Below, one piece after another: positions 52,140 through 63,095 of a stretch of DNA of 64,000 nucleotides. Each line of letters opens with the position of its first letter. Position 1 is the stretch's first letter. Under the pieces are notes generated by a model. The model had not been told where the DNA came from. It made no database searches and saw only the letters and a list, made by a program, of their open reading frames with translations. Location: assembly GCF_040529055.1 (NCBI RefSeq), contig NZ_CP132342.1:3222001-3286000 (forward strand), in the 5' to 3' direction. The translations under genes and the position numbers were made by a program. Source of the stretch: Xanthomonas sontii (lineage in GTDB: Bacteria > Pseudomonadota > Gammaproteobacteria > Xanthomonadales > Xanthomonadaceae).

Positions 52140-52229
52140 CGCCTACAGCCCCGACCTGGTCGGGCGACTGTAGGCGTCATCAACCACGCCGAGCGCGTGG
52201 TGGTTAAAGGAGGAACGCCATCTCCTGCC
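52140..52229 (-). promoter_or_regulatory. fluoride riboswitch (crcB motif) with expression platform
   Basis: On the minus strand GGAGATGGCGTTCCTCC (52225-52209) is followed by a TTTAACC linker, a GC-rich hairpin and TGATGACGCCTAC (52182-52170), which are the conserved parts of the fluoride aptamer. The end of the aptamer can instead pair in a long stem, GCCTACAG with CTGTAGGC (52141-52176), giving a switchable hairpin. It precedes the CLC-F/crcB operon. Confidence 0.9.
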
Positions 52230-52292
52230 GCGAGTATGCGGGGCGTTGCGCGCGGGTGTCCAGCGGCATCGCGCGCCGCGGTTCGGTGGCCG

Positions 52293-53663
52293 TCAGCCGC
52301 GCGTCCCGGCCTTCTCTGCCCGCGCCTGCTCGCGCGCGGCGCGCAGGCGGTCGAGCTTGTCCTTGAGCTTGATCTCCAGGCCGCGCTCCACCGGCCGGTA
52401 GTACACGCGCTCGCCCATCGCATCGGGGAAGCCGGTCTGGTCCAGGGCGATGCCGCCTTCGGCGTCGTGGTCGTACTGGTAATCCGCACCGTAGCCCAGG
52501 GTCTTCATCAGTTTGGTCGGCGCGTTGCGCAGATGCAGCGGCACCTCCTGGGTGCCGGTCTCGCGCACCTCGGCCTTGGCCTGGTTGAACGCGGCATAGC
52601 CGGCGTTGGACTTGGCGGTGCTGGCCAGGTACAGCACCAGTTGCGCGAAGGCCAGTTCGCCTTCGGGGCTGCCCAGGCGCTCGTAGATGTCCCAGGCTTC
52701 CAGCGCCATCGACTGCGCACGCGGGTCGGCCAGGCCAATGTCCTCGATCGCCATGCGGGTCAGCCGCCGCGCCAGGTAGGACGGGTCGCAGCCGCCGTCG
52801 AGCATGCGTGTGAGCCAGTACAGCGCCGCATCAGGATTGGAACTGCGCACCGACTTGTGCAGCGCCGAGATCTGGTCGTAGAACTGCTCGCCGCCCTTGT
52901 CGAAGCGGCGGGTGCGGTCGGCCAGCACCTGCTGCAGGGTCTGCGCGGTGATCTCCCCGCCCTCGTCCTGGGCCAGCTCGGCGGCGATTTCCAGCAATGT
53001 CAGCGCGCGCCGCACGTCGCCATCGGCGGCGCCGGCGATCTCCAGCAAGGCCGCATCGGAGACCTGCAGGTGCTCGGCACCGAGCCCACGCTCTGGATCG
53101 TGCAGCGCCCGCTGCAGCGCCTCGGCGATGTCCTGCGGCGACACCGCCTCCAGCACGTGCACGCGGCAGCGCGACAGCAGCGCCGAATTCAGCTCGAACG
53201 AGGGATTCTCGGTGGTGGCGCCGACGAACAGGATGGTGCCGCGCTCGATGTGCGGCAGGAACGCGTCCTGCTGCGCCTTGTTGAAGCGGTGCACCTCGTC
53301 GACGAACAGCACCGTGCGGCGGCCATCGGCGAAACGCTGCGCGGCCTCGGCCAGTACCCCCCGCACCTCCGGCAGGCCGGACAGCACCGCCGAGATCGCC
53401 TTGAACTCGGCTTCGGCGTACTGCGCCAGCAGCAGCGCCAGGGTGGTCTTGCCGCAGCCGGGCGGCCCCCACAGGATCATCGAATGCACGCGTCCGGACG
53501 CGACCGCGCGGCGCAACGCGCTGGTCGGCGCCAGCAGGCGCTTCTGCCCGACCATCTCGTCGAGCGTGCGCGGTCGCATGCGCTCGGCCAGCGGGCGCAT
53601 GGCCTCGCGGTCGACGCTCAACAGGTCTGGGGTATCGGAAGCGAAGGGTCTGCGTTTGGCCAT
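52293..53663 (-). CDS. rarA: replication-associated recombination protein RarA (MgsA)
   Basis: This 456-residue AAA+ ATPase has Walker A GPPGCGKT (66-73), Walker B FVDEVHRF (D121, E122), ATTENPSFELNSALLSR and a C-terminal MgsA domain (DADAALYWLTRMLDGG-like, AIEDIGLADPRAQ). It acts at stalled replication forks. The length is typical. It sits near lolA and ftsK, an order that is common in Xanthomonas. Confidence 0.93.
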   Translation of the reverse strand: MAKRRPFASDTPDLLSVDREAMRPLAERMRPRTLDEMVGQKRLLAPTSALRRAVASGRVHSMILWGPPGCGKTTLALLLAQYAEAEFKAISAVLSGLPEVRGVLAEAAQRFADGRRTVLFVDEVHRFNKAQQDAFLPHIERGTILFVGATTENPSFELNSALLSRCRVHVLEAVSPQDIAEALQRALHDPERGLGAEHLQVSDAALLEIAGAADGDVRRALTLLEIAAELAQDEGGEITAQTLQQVLADRTRRFDKGGEQFYDQISALHKSVRSSNPDAALYWLTRMLDGGCDPSYLARRLTRMAIEDIGLADPRAQSMALEAWDIYERLGSPEGELAFAQLVLYLASTAKSNAGYAAFNQAKAEVRETGTQEVPLHLRNAPTKLMKTLGYGADYQYDHDAEGGIALDQTGFPDAMGERVYYRPVERGLEIKLKDKLDRLRAAREQARAEKAGTRG

Positions 53664-53719
53664 CTGCCCATTCTATCGCCGCGGCCCGTATACGCCGTGC
53701 TGCGGCCGGCAGTCGGCGT

Positions 53720-53920
53720 TCAGCCGACCAGGATGCGAAGGAGCGGCCAGTGATACAGACGTGCGATGTCGCGCAGGATCGACGGTTCCAGGCCGGTGCC
53801 GTTGTCCCTGTTGGTCATCACCACTACGCCCTGGCAACGCGGCGCATTTATTCCATAGATCGCGCGATAGCCTGCATTCACACCGGTGTGTGAAAAACAA
53901 GGTTTCTCCGGTGTCCAAAG
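53720..53920 (-). pseudogene. C-terminal remnant of a serine hydrolase (beta-lactamase family)
   Basis: The frame reads FSHTGVNAGYRAIYGINAP then CQGVVVMTNRDNGTGLEPSILRDIARLYHWP. That matches the C-terminal end of class C beta-lactamase-like serine hydrolases (HxGxNxGYR and GxVVMTNGDNG motifs). The N-terminal domain with the SxxK active site is absent upstream, so this is a truncated remnant. Confidence 0.6.
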
Positions 53921-54014
53921 CCGCGGAGCGGAACCCCAGGCCAAACGGCTTGGGGAACGCGCTCTGCGGCCGCGCGCATCCTCGACGGTGCTATCTCGGC
54001 GCTAGCGCTTTAGC

Positions 54015-55151
54015 TCATTTTAGCAGTCGGGCGACCTTCGCCTTGAGCGCGGCAATGCGCCGCGAAACCGACGCGTGGCCGCGCAGACCCGACTCGCGCG
54101 CGATGGTGGAAGCACTCTTGCCAAGCCGCAGAGCTACCATCAAGCGACGCTCTTTTTGATCGAGCATTGCGATCACATCGCGGAATAGAACCTGCTCGTA
54201 CGGCTCGTTGGGCTCCAGCGCGTAAGCCGGGGCATCGTCGATGGTCTCGACTAGATCGACTTTCAATTTGGCCCGCTTGGAATAGAAGCTGCGCTCGAAA
54301 TCCTCTTTGATCCAGGAGTTCGCGCCCGAGAAGTCCTCGTGCATCCGGTGGCGGTGCAGCAACTCAATCACCGGATCGAGCGACTCAAGGACCCCGTCGC
54401 CGTCAATCGCGCTTTGAAGCACCTCCTCGCGCTCGTCGGCATCAAACTCGTCCCAGATGTCGCCGCCTATTAGTGGCCGCTGGATATCGAACAGGTGTCT
54501 CTCTTCTTCAGGCAGGTCGGCCAAGATACCGGCGCGTAACTCTGGTAGCGGCCTCCAGGTCTCGTCTTCGTGCGTAGTGGGAGCGAAGAACTCATCACGC
54601 CTTGCCAGTGCTAGGCGATATAGGCGGTGTGCCCAGTACAGGGTGTCGCCGGCGAGCAGTCGCAGCGGCGAGCGCGCGTTGAAGGCGCCTTTACCCAAAC
54701 GCGCTCGCGGAGACAAACGCGTCCAGATGTAGTGCGCAAATGCAGTTCGTGCCCGCGGACCGTAGTCCGCCGGCAAGTCGTTGTGCATGTACATCAGGCC
54801 CATCATGGAGCGTCGGCGTTCGAGACCAGCCTTGGCCAGGATGTCATCGGGCAACAGGCCGGCCAGCATGACGTCGAGCTCGGAGTTCCCGCCGTAGGTC
54901 GGCACCAGGATCATGTTCGGGTTGCGCCGCTCTTCAAGATAAGGCACGAACGGCTTCAACCCTTCGATGGCTTTTCCCGACCGCACAAATCCTGCCCTTT
55001 GCGTGGCATTCCAATCGTGTAGGTGAGCCGTCCATTCCAGGCGACCTGTCGCCGGCTCGGATAGGAACGCGAGCTCGAGTGGACCGTGCTCCCATCGATC
55101 TATCTGGGTAATTTCGGCCTGGTAAAAGAACGCATTGGAAATTGAACGCAT
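54015..55151 (-). CDS. orphan protein with C-terminal HTH-like region
   Basis: This 378-residue soluble protein has no signal or TM segment. Its C-terminal 60 residues (FRDVIAMLDQKERRLMVALRLGKSASTIARESGLRGHASVSRRIAALKAKV) look like a sigma-70 region 4-like helix-turn-helix. The rest has no recognised domain; Trp, Arg and acidic residues are frequent. The start at 55151 has a GAGG site 6 nt upstream; an upstream Met at 55193 is possible. Codon use is less GC-biased than neighbours. It lies beside the hydrolase remnant between rarA and the metal exporter, a likely insertion spot. Function unknown. Confidence 0.65.
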   Translation of the reverse strand: MRSISNAFFYQAEITQIDRWEHGPLELAFLSEPATGRLEWTAHLHDWNATQRAGFVRSGKAIEGLKPFVPYLEERRNPNMILVPTYGGNSELDVMLAGLLPDDILAKAGLERRRSMMGLMYMHNDLPADYGPRARTAFAHYIWTRLSPRARLGKGAFNARSPLRLLAGDTLYWAHRLYRLALARRDEFFAPTTHEDETWRPLPELRAGILADLPEEERHLFDIQRPLIGGDIWDEFDADEREEVLQSAIDGDGVLESLDPVIELLHRHRMHEDFSGANSWIKEDFERSFYSKRAKLKVDLVETIDDAPAYALEPNEPYEQVLFRDVIAMLDQKERRLMVALRLGKSASTIARESGLRGHASVSRRIAALKAKVARLLK

Positions 55152-55507
55152 GGATATCCTCGGAATAGGGGAACTCCTTCCTATCCGGCACAAGTATGAG
55201 CAGTTGTGACCTAGAGGTAGCAGCGATGTCCGTTCGCACCACGATTAGCACGCCATTTGAGATGCGTAAAATTTCAGAATTTACCGAATTATCAGTGCCT
55301 TAGCGGATATTTTGCTATATTCTTAGTTATCCTCCAACAGCCCTTATTAGGCTGCGTGCCGCGGTCGTGTCCAGTGCGGAACGGCAGAGCCGGCATCGAA
55401 GTGGGCGGTGGCGATGCGGAGCGGCCGCCATCTCGACGCGCCCGCCGCCGCGCCGTAGGGCGCCGGCGCTAGAATCCGCGGCATCCCCCTGCCTGGCCGA
55501 CCCCGCC
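55152..55507. other. AT-rich intergenic region with no gene seen
   Basis: A 356-base gap between divergent genes is unusually AT-rich between about 55250 and 55345. It probably holds the promoters of the orphan gene and the metal exporter. No small gene, RNA or repeat was identified. Confidence 0.5.
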
Positions 55508-56605
55508 ATGAGCCACCACGACACCCTGGACACCTTTACCCACCAGCACGACTTCCTCGGCACGCGCCACGAGCGCAATGCGCGCCGCACCTGGTCGGTG
55601 GTGGCGCTGACCGCCGCGATGATGGTCGTGGAGATCGTCGCCGGCTGGTGGACCGGCTCGATGGCGCTGCTGGCCGACGGCCTGCACATGGCCACCCACG
55701 CCGGGGCGCTGTCGCTGGCCGGCTTCGCCTACTGGTTCGCGCGCCGGCACCGGCACAACCCGCGCTTCACCTTCGGCACCGGCAAGGTCGGCGACCTGGC
55801 CGGCTTCTCCAGCGCGCTGATCCTGGCGCTGATCGCCCTGGGCATCGGCGTGGAGTCGGCACTGCGCCTGGCGCAGCCGGTGCACATCGCCTACGACGAG
55901 GCCCTGTGGATCGCGGCGCTGGGCCTGCTGGTGAACCTGCTCAGCGCCTGGATGCTGGGCGCCGACCACCATCACGATCATGGGCATGGGCACGGCGATC
56001 ATCACGACCACGATCACGGCCATGCCCACGCCGCGCATCGGCATGACGACCATGCGCACGCGCACCACGATGGGCATGACCACCATCACGCGCACGGTCA
56101 CGACCATCACCGCCCTCACGATCACCACGGTCACGCGCACGCCCATGCCGCGCCCGCGCACAGCCACGACCGCCACGCGCACGCCGATCACAACCTGCGC
56201 TCGGCCTACATGCACGTGCTGGCCGACGCGCTGACCTCGGTGATGGCGATCGTCGCCCTGTTGCTGGCCAAGTACCTGGGCTGGACCTGGACGGATGCGT
56301 TGATGGGCATCGTCGGCGCCATCGTCATCGCCCGCTGGTCGCTGGCGCTGCTGCGCGACACCGGCGCGGTGCTGCTCGACGCCTCGGCGCCGGCGGCGCT
56401 GCAGGCGCAGATCCGCGACCGCCTGCAGCAGGACGACGAGCGCATCGCCGACCTGCACGTGTGGCGGGTCGGCCCCGGCCAGCATGCGGCGATCGTGTCG
56501 CTGGTGACGCACAAGCCGCGGCCGGCGGCGTTCTACCACGCACGCCTGCAGGGCGTGGCCACGCTGGGCCACGTCAGTATCGAAGTGCAGACCTGCCCCA
56601 ACTGA
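55508..56605 (+). CDS. CDF cation efflux protein with long His-rich loop (DmeF-like)
   Basis: This 365-residue cation-diffusion-facilitator protein has six TM segments and metal ligands in the TM2 and TM5 regions (LLADGLHMATHAG; HVLADALTSV). Between TM4 and TM5 lies a long His/Asp loop (about residues 152-230) made of repeated DHHHDHGHGHGD-like units. DmeF-type exporters of cobalt, nickel or zinc carry such loops. A C-terminal cytoplasmic domain (ADLHVWRVGPGQHAAIVSLVTH) follows. The ion is not certain. Confidence 0.85.
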   Translation: MSHHDTLDTFTHQHDFLGTRHERNARRTWSVVALTAAMMVVEIVAGWWTGSMALLADGLHMATHAGALSLAGFAYWFARRHRHNPRFTFGTGKVGDLAGFSSALILALIALGIGVESALRLAQPVHIAYDEALWIAALGLLVNLLSAWMLGADHHHDHGHGHGDHHDHDHGHAHAAHRHDDHAHAHHDGHDHHHAHGHDHHRPHDHHGHAHAHAAPAHSHDRHAHADHNLRSAYMHVLADALTSVMAIVALLLAKYLGWTWTDALMGIVGAIVIARWSLALLRDTGAVLLDASAPAALQAQIRDRLQQDDERIADLHVWRVGPGQHAAIVSLVTHKPRPAAFYHARLQGVATLGHVSIEVQTCPN

Positions 56606-56656
56606 GCGGAAAGGCCGCCGCGCACCGACCCGGCGCGCGGCGGCGGGGCGGCCGGC

Positions 56657-57283
56657 TCAGCGGTCGCCGACCACGTCCACGTCCTTGTCCGGGACGTAGC
56701 GGAAGGTGCCGGCGGCGAAGGCCGGATTGCGCTTCCAGTCGCTGAAGCTGATGTCGGTGCGCTGGCCGACCGGGTCGACCACTTCCATGCGCGCCAGGCC
56801 GTTGCGGTCGAAGCCGAGCTTGGCCATCTGGAAGCTGGCCTCGGTGTCCACCTTCGGCGTCATGGTCAGCCATTGCAGCCCGTCGCGGGCCACCGCCTCT
56901 TCGCTGACGTCGTACTGGCGGTCGAGCTTGCCCGGGTCGATCAGCGCGGTCAGCGGGCTGTTCTGTTCCTCGCTGCCCTGCGCGCGCACCGTGGCCTGCT
57001 TCAGGTCCGGGTCGTAGACCCAGACCTTGCTGCCGTCGGCGACGATCAGCTGGGTATAGGGCTTGCGGTACTCCCAGCGGAACAGGCGCGGCGCCGACAG
57101 CGCGACGCGGCCGCTGGAGCTTTCCTTCAGCGTGCCCTTGCCGTCGTAGACCTTCTGCGCGAACTGGCCGTCCAGGCCCTTCAGCCCGCGGGTGAAGGCG
57201 GTGAGGTCCTCGCGGGCGCCGGCGAAGGCGGAGCCGGCCAGCAGCGCGGTGGCGAGGATGGTGTAGCGGAGTGTGCGAAGCAT
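56657..57283 (-). CDS. lolA: outer-membrane lipoprotein carrier LolA
   Basis: This 208-residue protein has a signal peptide (cleaved near GSAFA) and the LolA sequence LKGLDGQFAQKVYDGKGTLKESSSGRVALSAPRLFRWEYRKPY. It carries lipoproteins across the periplasm from LolCDE to LolB. A DUF3857 gene lies upstream on the same strand, 84 nt away. Confidence 0.92.
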   Translation of the reverse strand: MLRTLRYTILATALLAGSAFAGAREDLTAFTRGLKGLDGQFAQKVYDGKGTLKESSSGRVALSAPRLFRWEYRKPYTQLIVADGSKVWVYDPDLKQATVRAQGSEEQNSPLTALIDPGKLDRQYDVSEEAVARDGLQWLTMTPKVDTEASFQMAKLGFDRNGLARMEVVDPVGQRTDISFSDWKRNPAFAAGTFRYVPDKDVDVVGDR

Positions 57284-57367
57284 GCGGATGGATTTCCGGA
57301 TGGAGTGTGGGAAGTGTGACGCGCCGCGCCTGAATAGGCGATCAGAGGATGGCCGGCCGCGCCAGGT

Positions 57368-59314
57368 CTACGGCCCGGTCTGCATCCGGCCGAGGTCGCC
57401 GTACAGGATCTGGCCGCGGAAGCCGCGCCGCACCTGCTGGTACAGCTCGCGGAAGGCGGCGTAGTCCTGTGGCTGGCACAGCGCCGCCGGGCCGTGGATC
57501 GCGCGCCGGTGCAGCGTATGCGTGGCGGTCACGGTCTGCCCGTCGCGCACCCAGGTCGCGGCGTACTCGCCGGCGGCGTTGCGGAAATGGGTGTCGGCCG
57601 GGATCGCGATGATCGGCACGCTGTCCGGGAAGGTGAGCCGGTAGGTTTCGCTGCGCGCGTTGTCGTTGCAGTAGAACGGAGTCAGGTTGCGCTCGGCCGA
57701 GGCGGTGCTGTAGACCCCGCGCACCGAATCGGCGCCGGGCATCAACGGCAGGCTCATGCCGCCGACCACGCCGAAGTCGACGTAGTCGTGGGCCTGGAAG
57801 CGGTAGGCGTAGCCGAACGGCCGGCTCAGGTCCTGCGGCGTGCCCTGCAGCAGCAACGCGCCGCTGCCGTCGAAGCCGGACGCGGCGACGATCGACTCCT
57901 CGATGCGGGTGCGGTTCTGCGCGTTGAGCTGCACGAACATCGTGCGCAGGCCGACCTCGCCGACGTCGCCGCTGTCCAGCCGGGTGATCCCGCTCACGCT
58001 GCCGTCGGCGGCGAAGCGGTAGTCGGTCTCGACCAGATAGCGGTTGCGCCTGGCGTCGTCCGGCGGCGTGCGCGCCACGGTGCCGTCGGCGGTGTGCAGC
58101 ACCGGCACGCCGAGGTCGCCGGCCGGCAACTGGCCGAAGCGCGCGTACGGGCTGGTCGAGTCCACGTACAGCTTGAATTCGGGCAGATAGGTGATGGCGT
58201 GGTTGAACCGACCCAGCACCGGCACCTCGGGCAGGGTCGGCCCGCCCTGCGCACCGAGCAGCACCGGCGTGCTGGCAATGCCCTTGGCCGCCAGCAGCGC
58301 TTCCAGCACCACGGTGTGGTCCTTGCAGTCGCCGTAGTGGTTGTCGAGGATGCTGTCGGCGCTGTTCGGCTGCAGGCCGCCGTTGCCCAGGTACACCGCC
58401 ACGTAGCGGATGTTGCGAGCCACCCACTCGTACAGCGCGGCGGCCTGCGCGCGGCGATCGCCGATGCCGGCGGTGATCTGCTCGGCGCGGGCGCGCACCT
58501 TGGGCGTGACCTGTGCGGCGGCCGCGCTGCTGTGCTGGTAGGCCTGGGCCATCTGCGACCAGCGGCGGAAGCTGCTGGCCATGATGGTCGGGCTGAATTC
58601 CCAGGTGGCCGCCGACCAGTTCTGGCTCTTCATCGGTTCGCGGCGGCTGTAGCGCCACTCCCAGCGCGCCTGCTCGCCGGCGATCGTCGGCGTATCGCTG
58701 CCCTGCACGCCGCGGGTGTACAGGTGCATCTGCAGGCGCCGCGGCGCCACCAGGGTCACGGTGGCGTCGTCGTACTGGGAGAACACGCTGAAGGTCTCCC
58801 ACAGGCTGAAGTAGCCGGGGAAGTACGGCACGGTCTGGGTGCGCCGCACCCGGTACACCAGGCGCGCGCCGGGCATCAGGTTCGGGAACACCACTACCTT
58901 GACCTTGCGGTCGGCGTACATCGCCGCCGTCGCGCTGGAATAGCTCTCCTGGGTATAGATCTTGTCGGCCGGCACGTCGTGGCGCAGCCCGTCCGGGGTC
59001 AGCGTGTAGGCGGCCAGCACCTCCAGCGTCTCCAGCTTCTCGCTGTAGCCCAGCCGCACCTGGCTGAACTGGTCGACGCCGGCCTTGGTCTTGAGCAGCA
59101 ACTCGTACTCGTCGGTCTCGACGCTGGTGGCGTCCTCGCGCACCTCGTAGTCGGCGCGGTAGCGCACGTAGCTGTAGTTGTTGCTGACCACGGGGGCAGT
59201 CGCCGCGCCCGCGGCCTGGTCGGCCTCGGGATGCGCGGCCGGCGCCGGTTGCGCGCCGGCGAGGCCGGACAGCGCCAGCAGCGCCGCGCCGAACAGCCAG
59301 CGCGCGGTGTGCAC
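57368..59314 (-). CDS. DUF3857 transglutaminase-like exported protein
   Basis: This 648-residue protein has a signal peptide (LFGAALLALSGLAGAQ), a DUF3857 domain and a transglutaminase-like domain with the catalytic Cys and context YGDCKDHTVVLEALLAAKGI and a later His in RFNHAITYL and Asp in YVDSTSPYA. The GTG start at 59314 is chosen because GGAGG precedes it by 5 nt and the signal peptide follows. A longer open frame upstream is in the shadow of ftsK. Its role in the periplasm is unknown. Confidence 0.85.
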   Translation of the reverse strand: MHTARWLFGAALLALSGLAGAQPAPAAHPEADQAAGAATAPVVSNNYSYVRYRADYEVREDATSVETDEYELLLKTKAGVDQFSQVRLGYSEKLETLEVLAAYTLTPDGLRHDVPADKIYTQESYSSATAAMYADRKVKVVVFPNLMPGARLVYRVRRTQTVPYFPGYFSLWETFSVFSQYDDATVTLVAPRRLQMHLYTRGVQGSDTPTIAGEQARWEWRYSRREPMKSQNWSAATWEFSPTIMASSFRRWSQMAQAYQHSSAAAAQVTPKVRARAEQITAGIGDRRAQAAALYEWVARNIRYVAVYLGNGGLQPNSADSILDNHYGDCKDHTVVLEALLAAKGIASTPVLLGAQGGPTLPEVPVLGRFNHAITYLPEFKLYVDSTSPYARFGQLPAGDLGVPVLHTADGTVARTPPDDARRNRYLVETDYRFAADGSVSGITRLDSGDVGEVGLRTMFVQLNAQNRTRIEESIVAASGFDGSGALLLQGTPQDLSRPFGYAYRFQAHDYVDFGVVGGMSLPLMPGADSVRGVYSTASAERNLTPFYCNDNARSETYRLTFPDSVPIIAIPADTHFRNAAGEYAATWVRDGQTVTATHTLHRRAIHGPAALCQPQDYAAFRELYQQVRRGFRGQILYGDLGRMQTGP

Positions 59315-59367
59315 AGGCCTCCGGCCAGGCAGACGCCGGCCATGGCCGGCGGGCGGCGCGGTGCGGC

Positions 59368-61725
59368 TCACTTCGGCGGCGGCGGCGCCAGCACGCTGCG
59401 GTCGCCGTTGTGTTCGGGCGGGCTGACCACGCCGGCGGCTTCCATCGCCTCGATCAGCCGCGCGGCGCGGTTGTAGCCGATCTTCAGCCGCCGCTGCACG
59501 CCGGAGATCGAGGCGCGGCGGGTCTCGGTGACGATGCGCAGGGCCTCGTCGTACAGCGGGTCGGATTCGTCGCCGCCCCCGCCGCCGGCCTCGGGCAGGC
59601 CGGTGGCGCCGATCACGGTGCCGTCGCCCATGGTCTGCACCTCGTCGAGCACACCCTCGATGTAGTCGGCCGGGCCGCTGGCCTTGAGGTGCTCCACCAC
59701 CCGGTGCACTTCCTCGTCGCTGACGAAGGCACCGTGCACGCGGTCCGGCATCGCCGTGCCCGGCGGCAGGTACAGCATGTCGCCATGGCCCAGCAGGGTT
59801 TCGGCGCCGGACTGGTCGAGGATGGTGCGCGAGTCGATCTTGGAGCTGACCTGGAAGGCGATGCGGGTCGGGATATTGGCCTTGATCAGGCCGGTGATCA
59901 CGTCCACCGACGGGCGCTGGGTGGCCAGGATCAGGTGGATGCCGGCGGCACGGGCCTTCTGCGCCAGGCGCGCGATCAGCTCTTCGACCTTCTTGCCGAC
60001 GATCATCATCATGTCGGCGAATTCGTCGATGAAGATGACGATGAACGGCAGCGTGTCCAGCGGCCGCGGCGCCTCGGCCAGGTCCGGATTGGGCTTGAAC
60101 AGCGGGTCCATCAGCGGCTGCCCGGCGTCCTGCGCATCCTTGACCTTCTTGTTGAAGCCGGCCAGGTTGCGCACGCCGACCGCGCTCATCAGCTTGTAGC
60201 GGCGCTCCATCTCCGCCACGCACCAGCGCAGGCCGTTGGCGGCCTCCTTCATGTCGGTGACCACCGGCGCCAGCAGATGCGGGATGCCCTGGTAGACGCT
60301 CAGTTCGAGCATCTTCGGGTCGATCATCAGCATCCGCAGGTCCTTGGCCGAGGCCTTGTACAGCAGGCTCAGCACCATCGCGTTGACCGCCACCGACTTG
60401 CCCGAGCCGGTAGTACCGGCGACCAGCAGGTGCGGCATGCGCGCCAGGTCGGCCACGGTCGGACGCCCGGCGATGTCCTTGCCCAGCGCCAGGGTCAGCG
60501 GGCTGGCCGACTTGTCGTATTCCTTGGAGCGCAGCAGCTCGCTGAGATAGATCATCTCGCGGCTGACGTTGGGGATTTCCAGGCCGATCACCGACTTGCC
60601 CGGGATCACATCGACCACGCGCACCGACTTCACCGACAGGCCGCGGGCGATGTCCTTGTCCAGCGAGCTGATCTGGCTGACCTTGATGCCCGGCGCCGGC
60701 TCGATCTCGAAGCGGGTGATGACCGGGCCCGGATAGGCCCCGACCACCTGCGCCTCGATGCGGAAGTCCTTGAGCTTGAACTCGATCTGCCGCGACAGGG
60801 TTTCCAGGGTCTCCTCGGAATAGCCCTTGGCCTGCGGCTTGGGGTCGTCCAGCAGGGCCAGCGGCGGCACCCCGGACGGGTCGCTGCCGGTACCGTGGAA
60901 CAGCGGGATCTGCTGCTCGCGCTTGGCGCGCTCGCTCTTCTCCACCACCGGCGCCGGCGGCGGCTCGATCTTGACCGGCTCGCGCTTGGCGCGCTGCACC
61001 GCGTCGACCTTGCGCACTTCCTCGCGTTCCTCGCGCATGGCGCGGGTCTGCTGCCATTCGTTGGCCTGCTGGGTGCCGCGCCGGGCCAGCGCCGGCAGGG
61101 TCATCACCGCCTTGCCGATGCGCTCCATCACCGCGAACCAGGACAGCCCGGTGGCCAGGGTCACCGACACCAGCAACAGCACCAGCACGAACAGGTTGGC
61201 GCCGAGCGCGCCGAACCCGGCGCCCAGCGAATTGCCGACCAGCTTGCCGAGGATGCCGCCGGCCCCGGCCACGTCGCCGGCGAACAGGCGCAGGTGCAGC
61301 AGTCCGGTGGCGGCGATCAAAAAGCCGACGATGCCGACCAGGCGCAGCGCCGGGCCGAGGTCGGCCTCGCCGTCGCCGTCCTGGTCCATGCCGAACAGCG
61401 CGATCCAGGAGATCGCGCCGATCACCACCGGCAGCAGGAAAGCCACGTAGCCGAACAGTTGCAGCAGCACGTCGGCGATCCAGGCGCCGAACTTGCCGCC
61501 CATGTTGTGCACCGGCGCGACCACGCTGCCGGTATGCGACCAGCCCGGATCGGTCGCCGAGTACGTGGCCAGGCTGGCCAGCAGGTACAGCAGCAGCGGC
61601 GCGATCGCGATCAGCGCCAGATCGCGCCACAGCTTCTGCCGGCGTGGGTTGGGCGCGGCGCCCTGCTTGCGTGCCGCCGCATTGGCGCCCTGGGTTTTGC
61701 CGCGTTCCGGAACCTGCTTCGCCAC
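59368..61725 (-). CDS. ftsK: DNA translocase FtsK
   Basis: This 785-residue protein has four N-terminal TM segments, a linker, and a motor domain with Walker A GTTGSGKS (437-444), Walker [12 protein letters not shown] and a C-terminal gamma winged helix ([21 protein letters not shown]). It coordinates chromosome segregation with division at the septum. The GTG start at 61725 gives [10 protein letters not shown]. Confidence 0.95.
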   Translation of the reverse strand: MAKQVPERGKTQGANAAARKQGAAPNPRRQKLWRDLALIAIAPLLLYLLASLATYSATDPGWSHTGSVVAPVHNMGGKFGAWIADVLLQLFGYVAFLLPVVIGAISWIALFGMDQDGDGEADLGPALRLVGIVGFLIAATGLLHLRLFAGDVAGAGGILGKLVGNSLGAGFGALGANLFVLVLLLVSVTLATGLSWFAVMERIGKAVMTLPALARRGTQQANEWQQTRAMREEREEVRKVDAVQRAKREPVKIEPPPAPVVEKSERAKREQQIPLFHGTGSDPSGVPPLALLDDPKPQAKGYSEETLETLSRQIEFKLKDFRIEAQVVGAYPGPVITRFEIEPAPGIKVSQISSLDKDIARGLSVKSVRVVDVIPGKSVIGLEIPNVSREMIYLSELLRSKEYDKSASPLTLALGKDIAGRPTVADLARMPHLLVAGTTGSGKSVAVNAMVLSLLYKASAKDLRMLMIDPKMLELSVYQGIPHLLAPVVTDMKEAANGLRWCVAEMERRYKLMSAVGVRNLAGFNKKVKDAQDAGQPLMDPLFKPNPDLAEAPRPLDTLPFIVIFIDEFADMMMIVGKKVEELIARLAQKARAAGIHLILATQRPSVDVITGLIKANIPTRIAFQVSSKIDSRTILDQSGAETLLGHGDMLYLPPGTAMPDRVHGAFVSDEEVHRVVEHLKASGPADYIEGVLDEVQTMGDGTVIGATGLPEAGGGGGDESDPLYDEALRIVTETRRASISGVQRRLKIGYNRAARLIEAMEAAGVVSPPEHNGDRSVLAPPPPK

Positions 61726-62981
<1,256 letters not shown>

Positions 62982-63095
62982 GTCCGCGCACGCCTTGAAC
63001 TGCCGGCGTCAGGCCGGCAGCGGCCGTGCGCCCGCGCGCGCGGCCGGTGGCGCCGGCGGCCGCTGCGCCGCCTTCCACCGCGAGCAGCGCCGGCG

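Noticed and set aside
57368..61630. 1420-residue open frame on the minus strand
   Set aside because: The upper part is a shadow of ftsK in another frame; only the part from GTG 59314 is a real DUF3857 gene with a signal peptide.
63000..63020. GC-rich hairpin after trxB as terminator
   Set aside because: The stem is good (CTGCCGGC/GCCGGCAG) but there is no T-run, so it cannot be called an intrinsic terminator.
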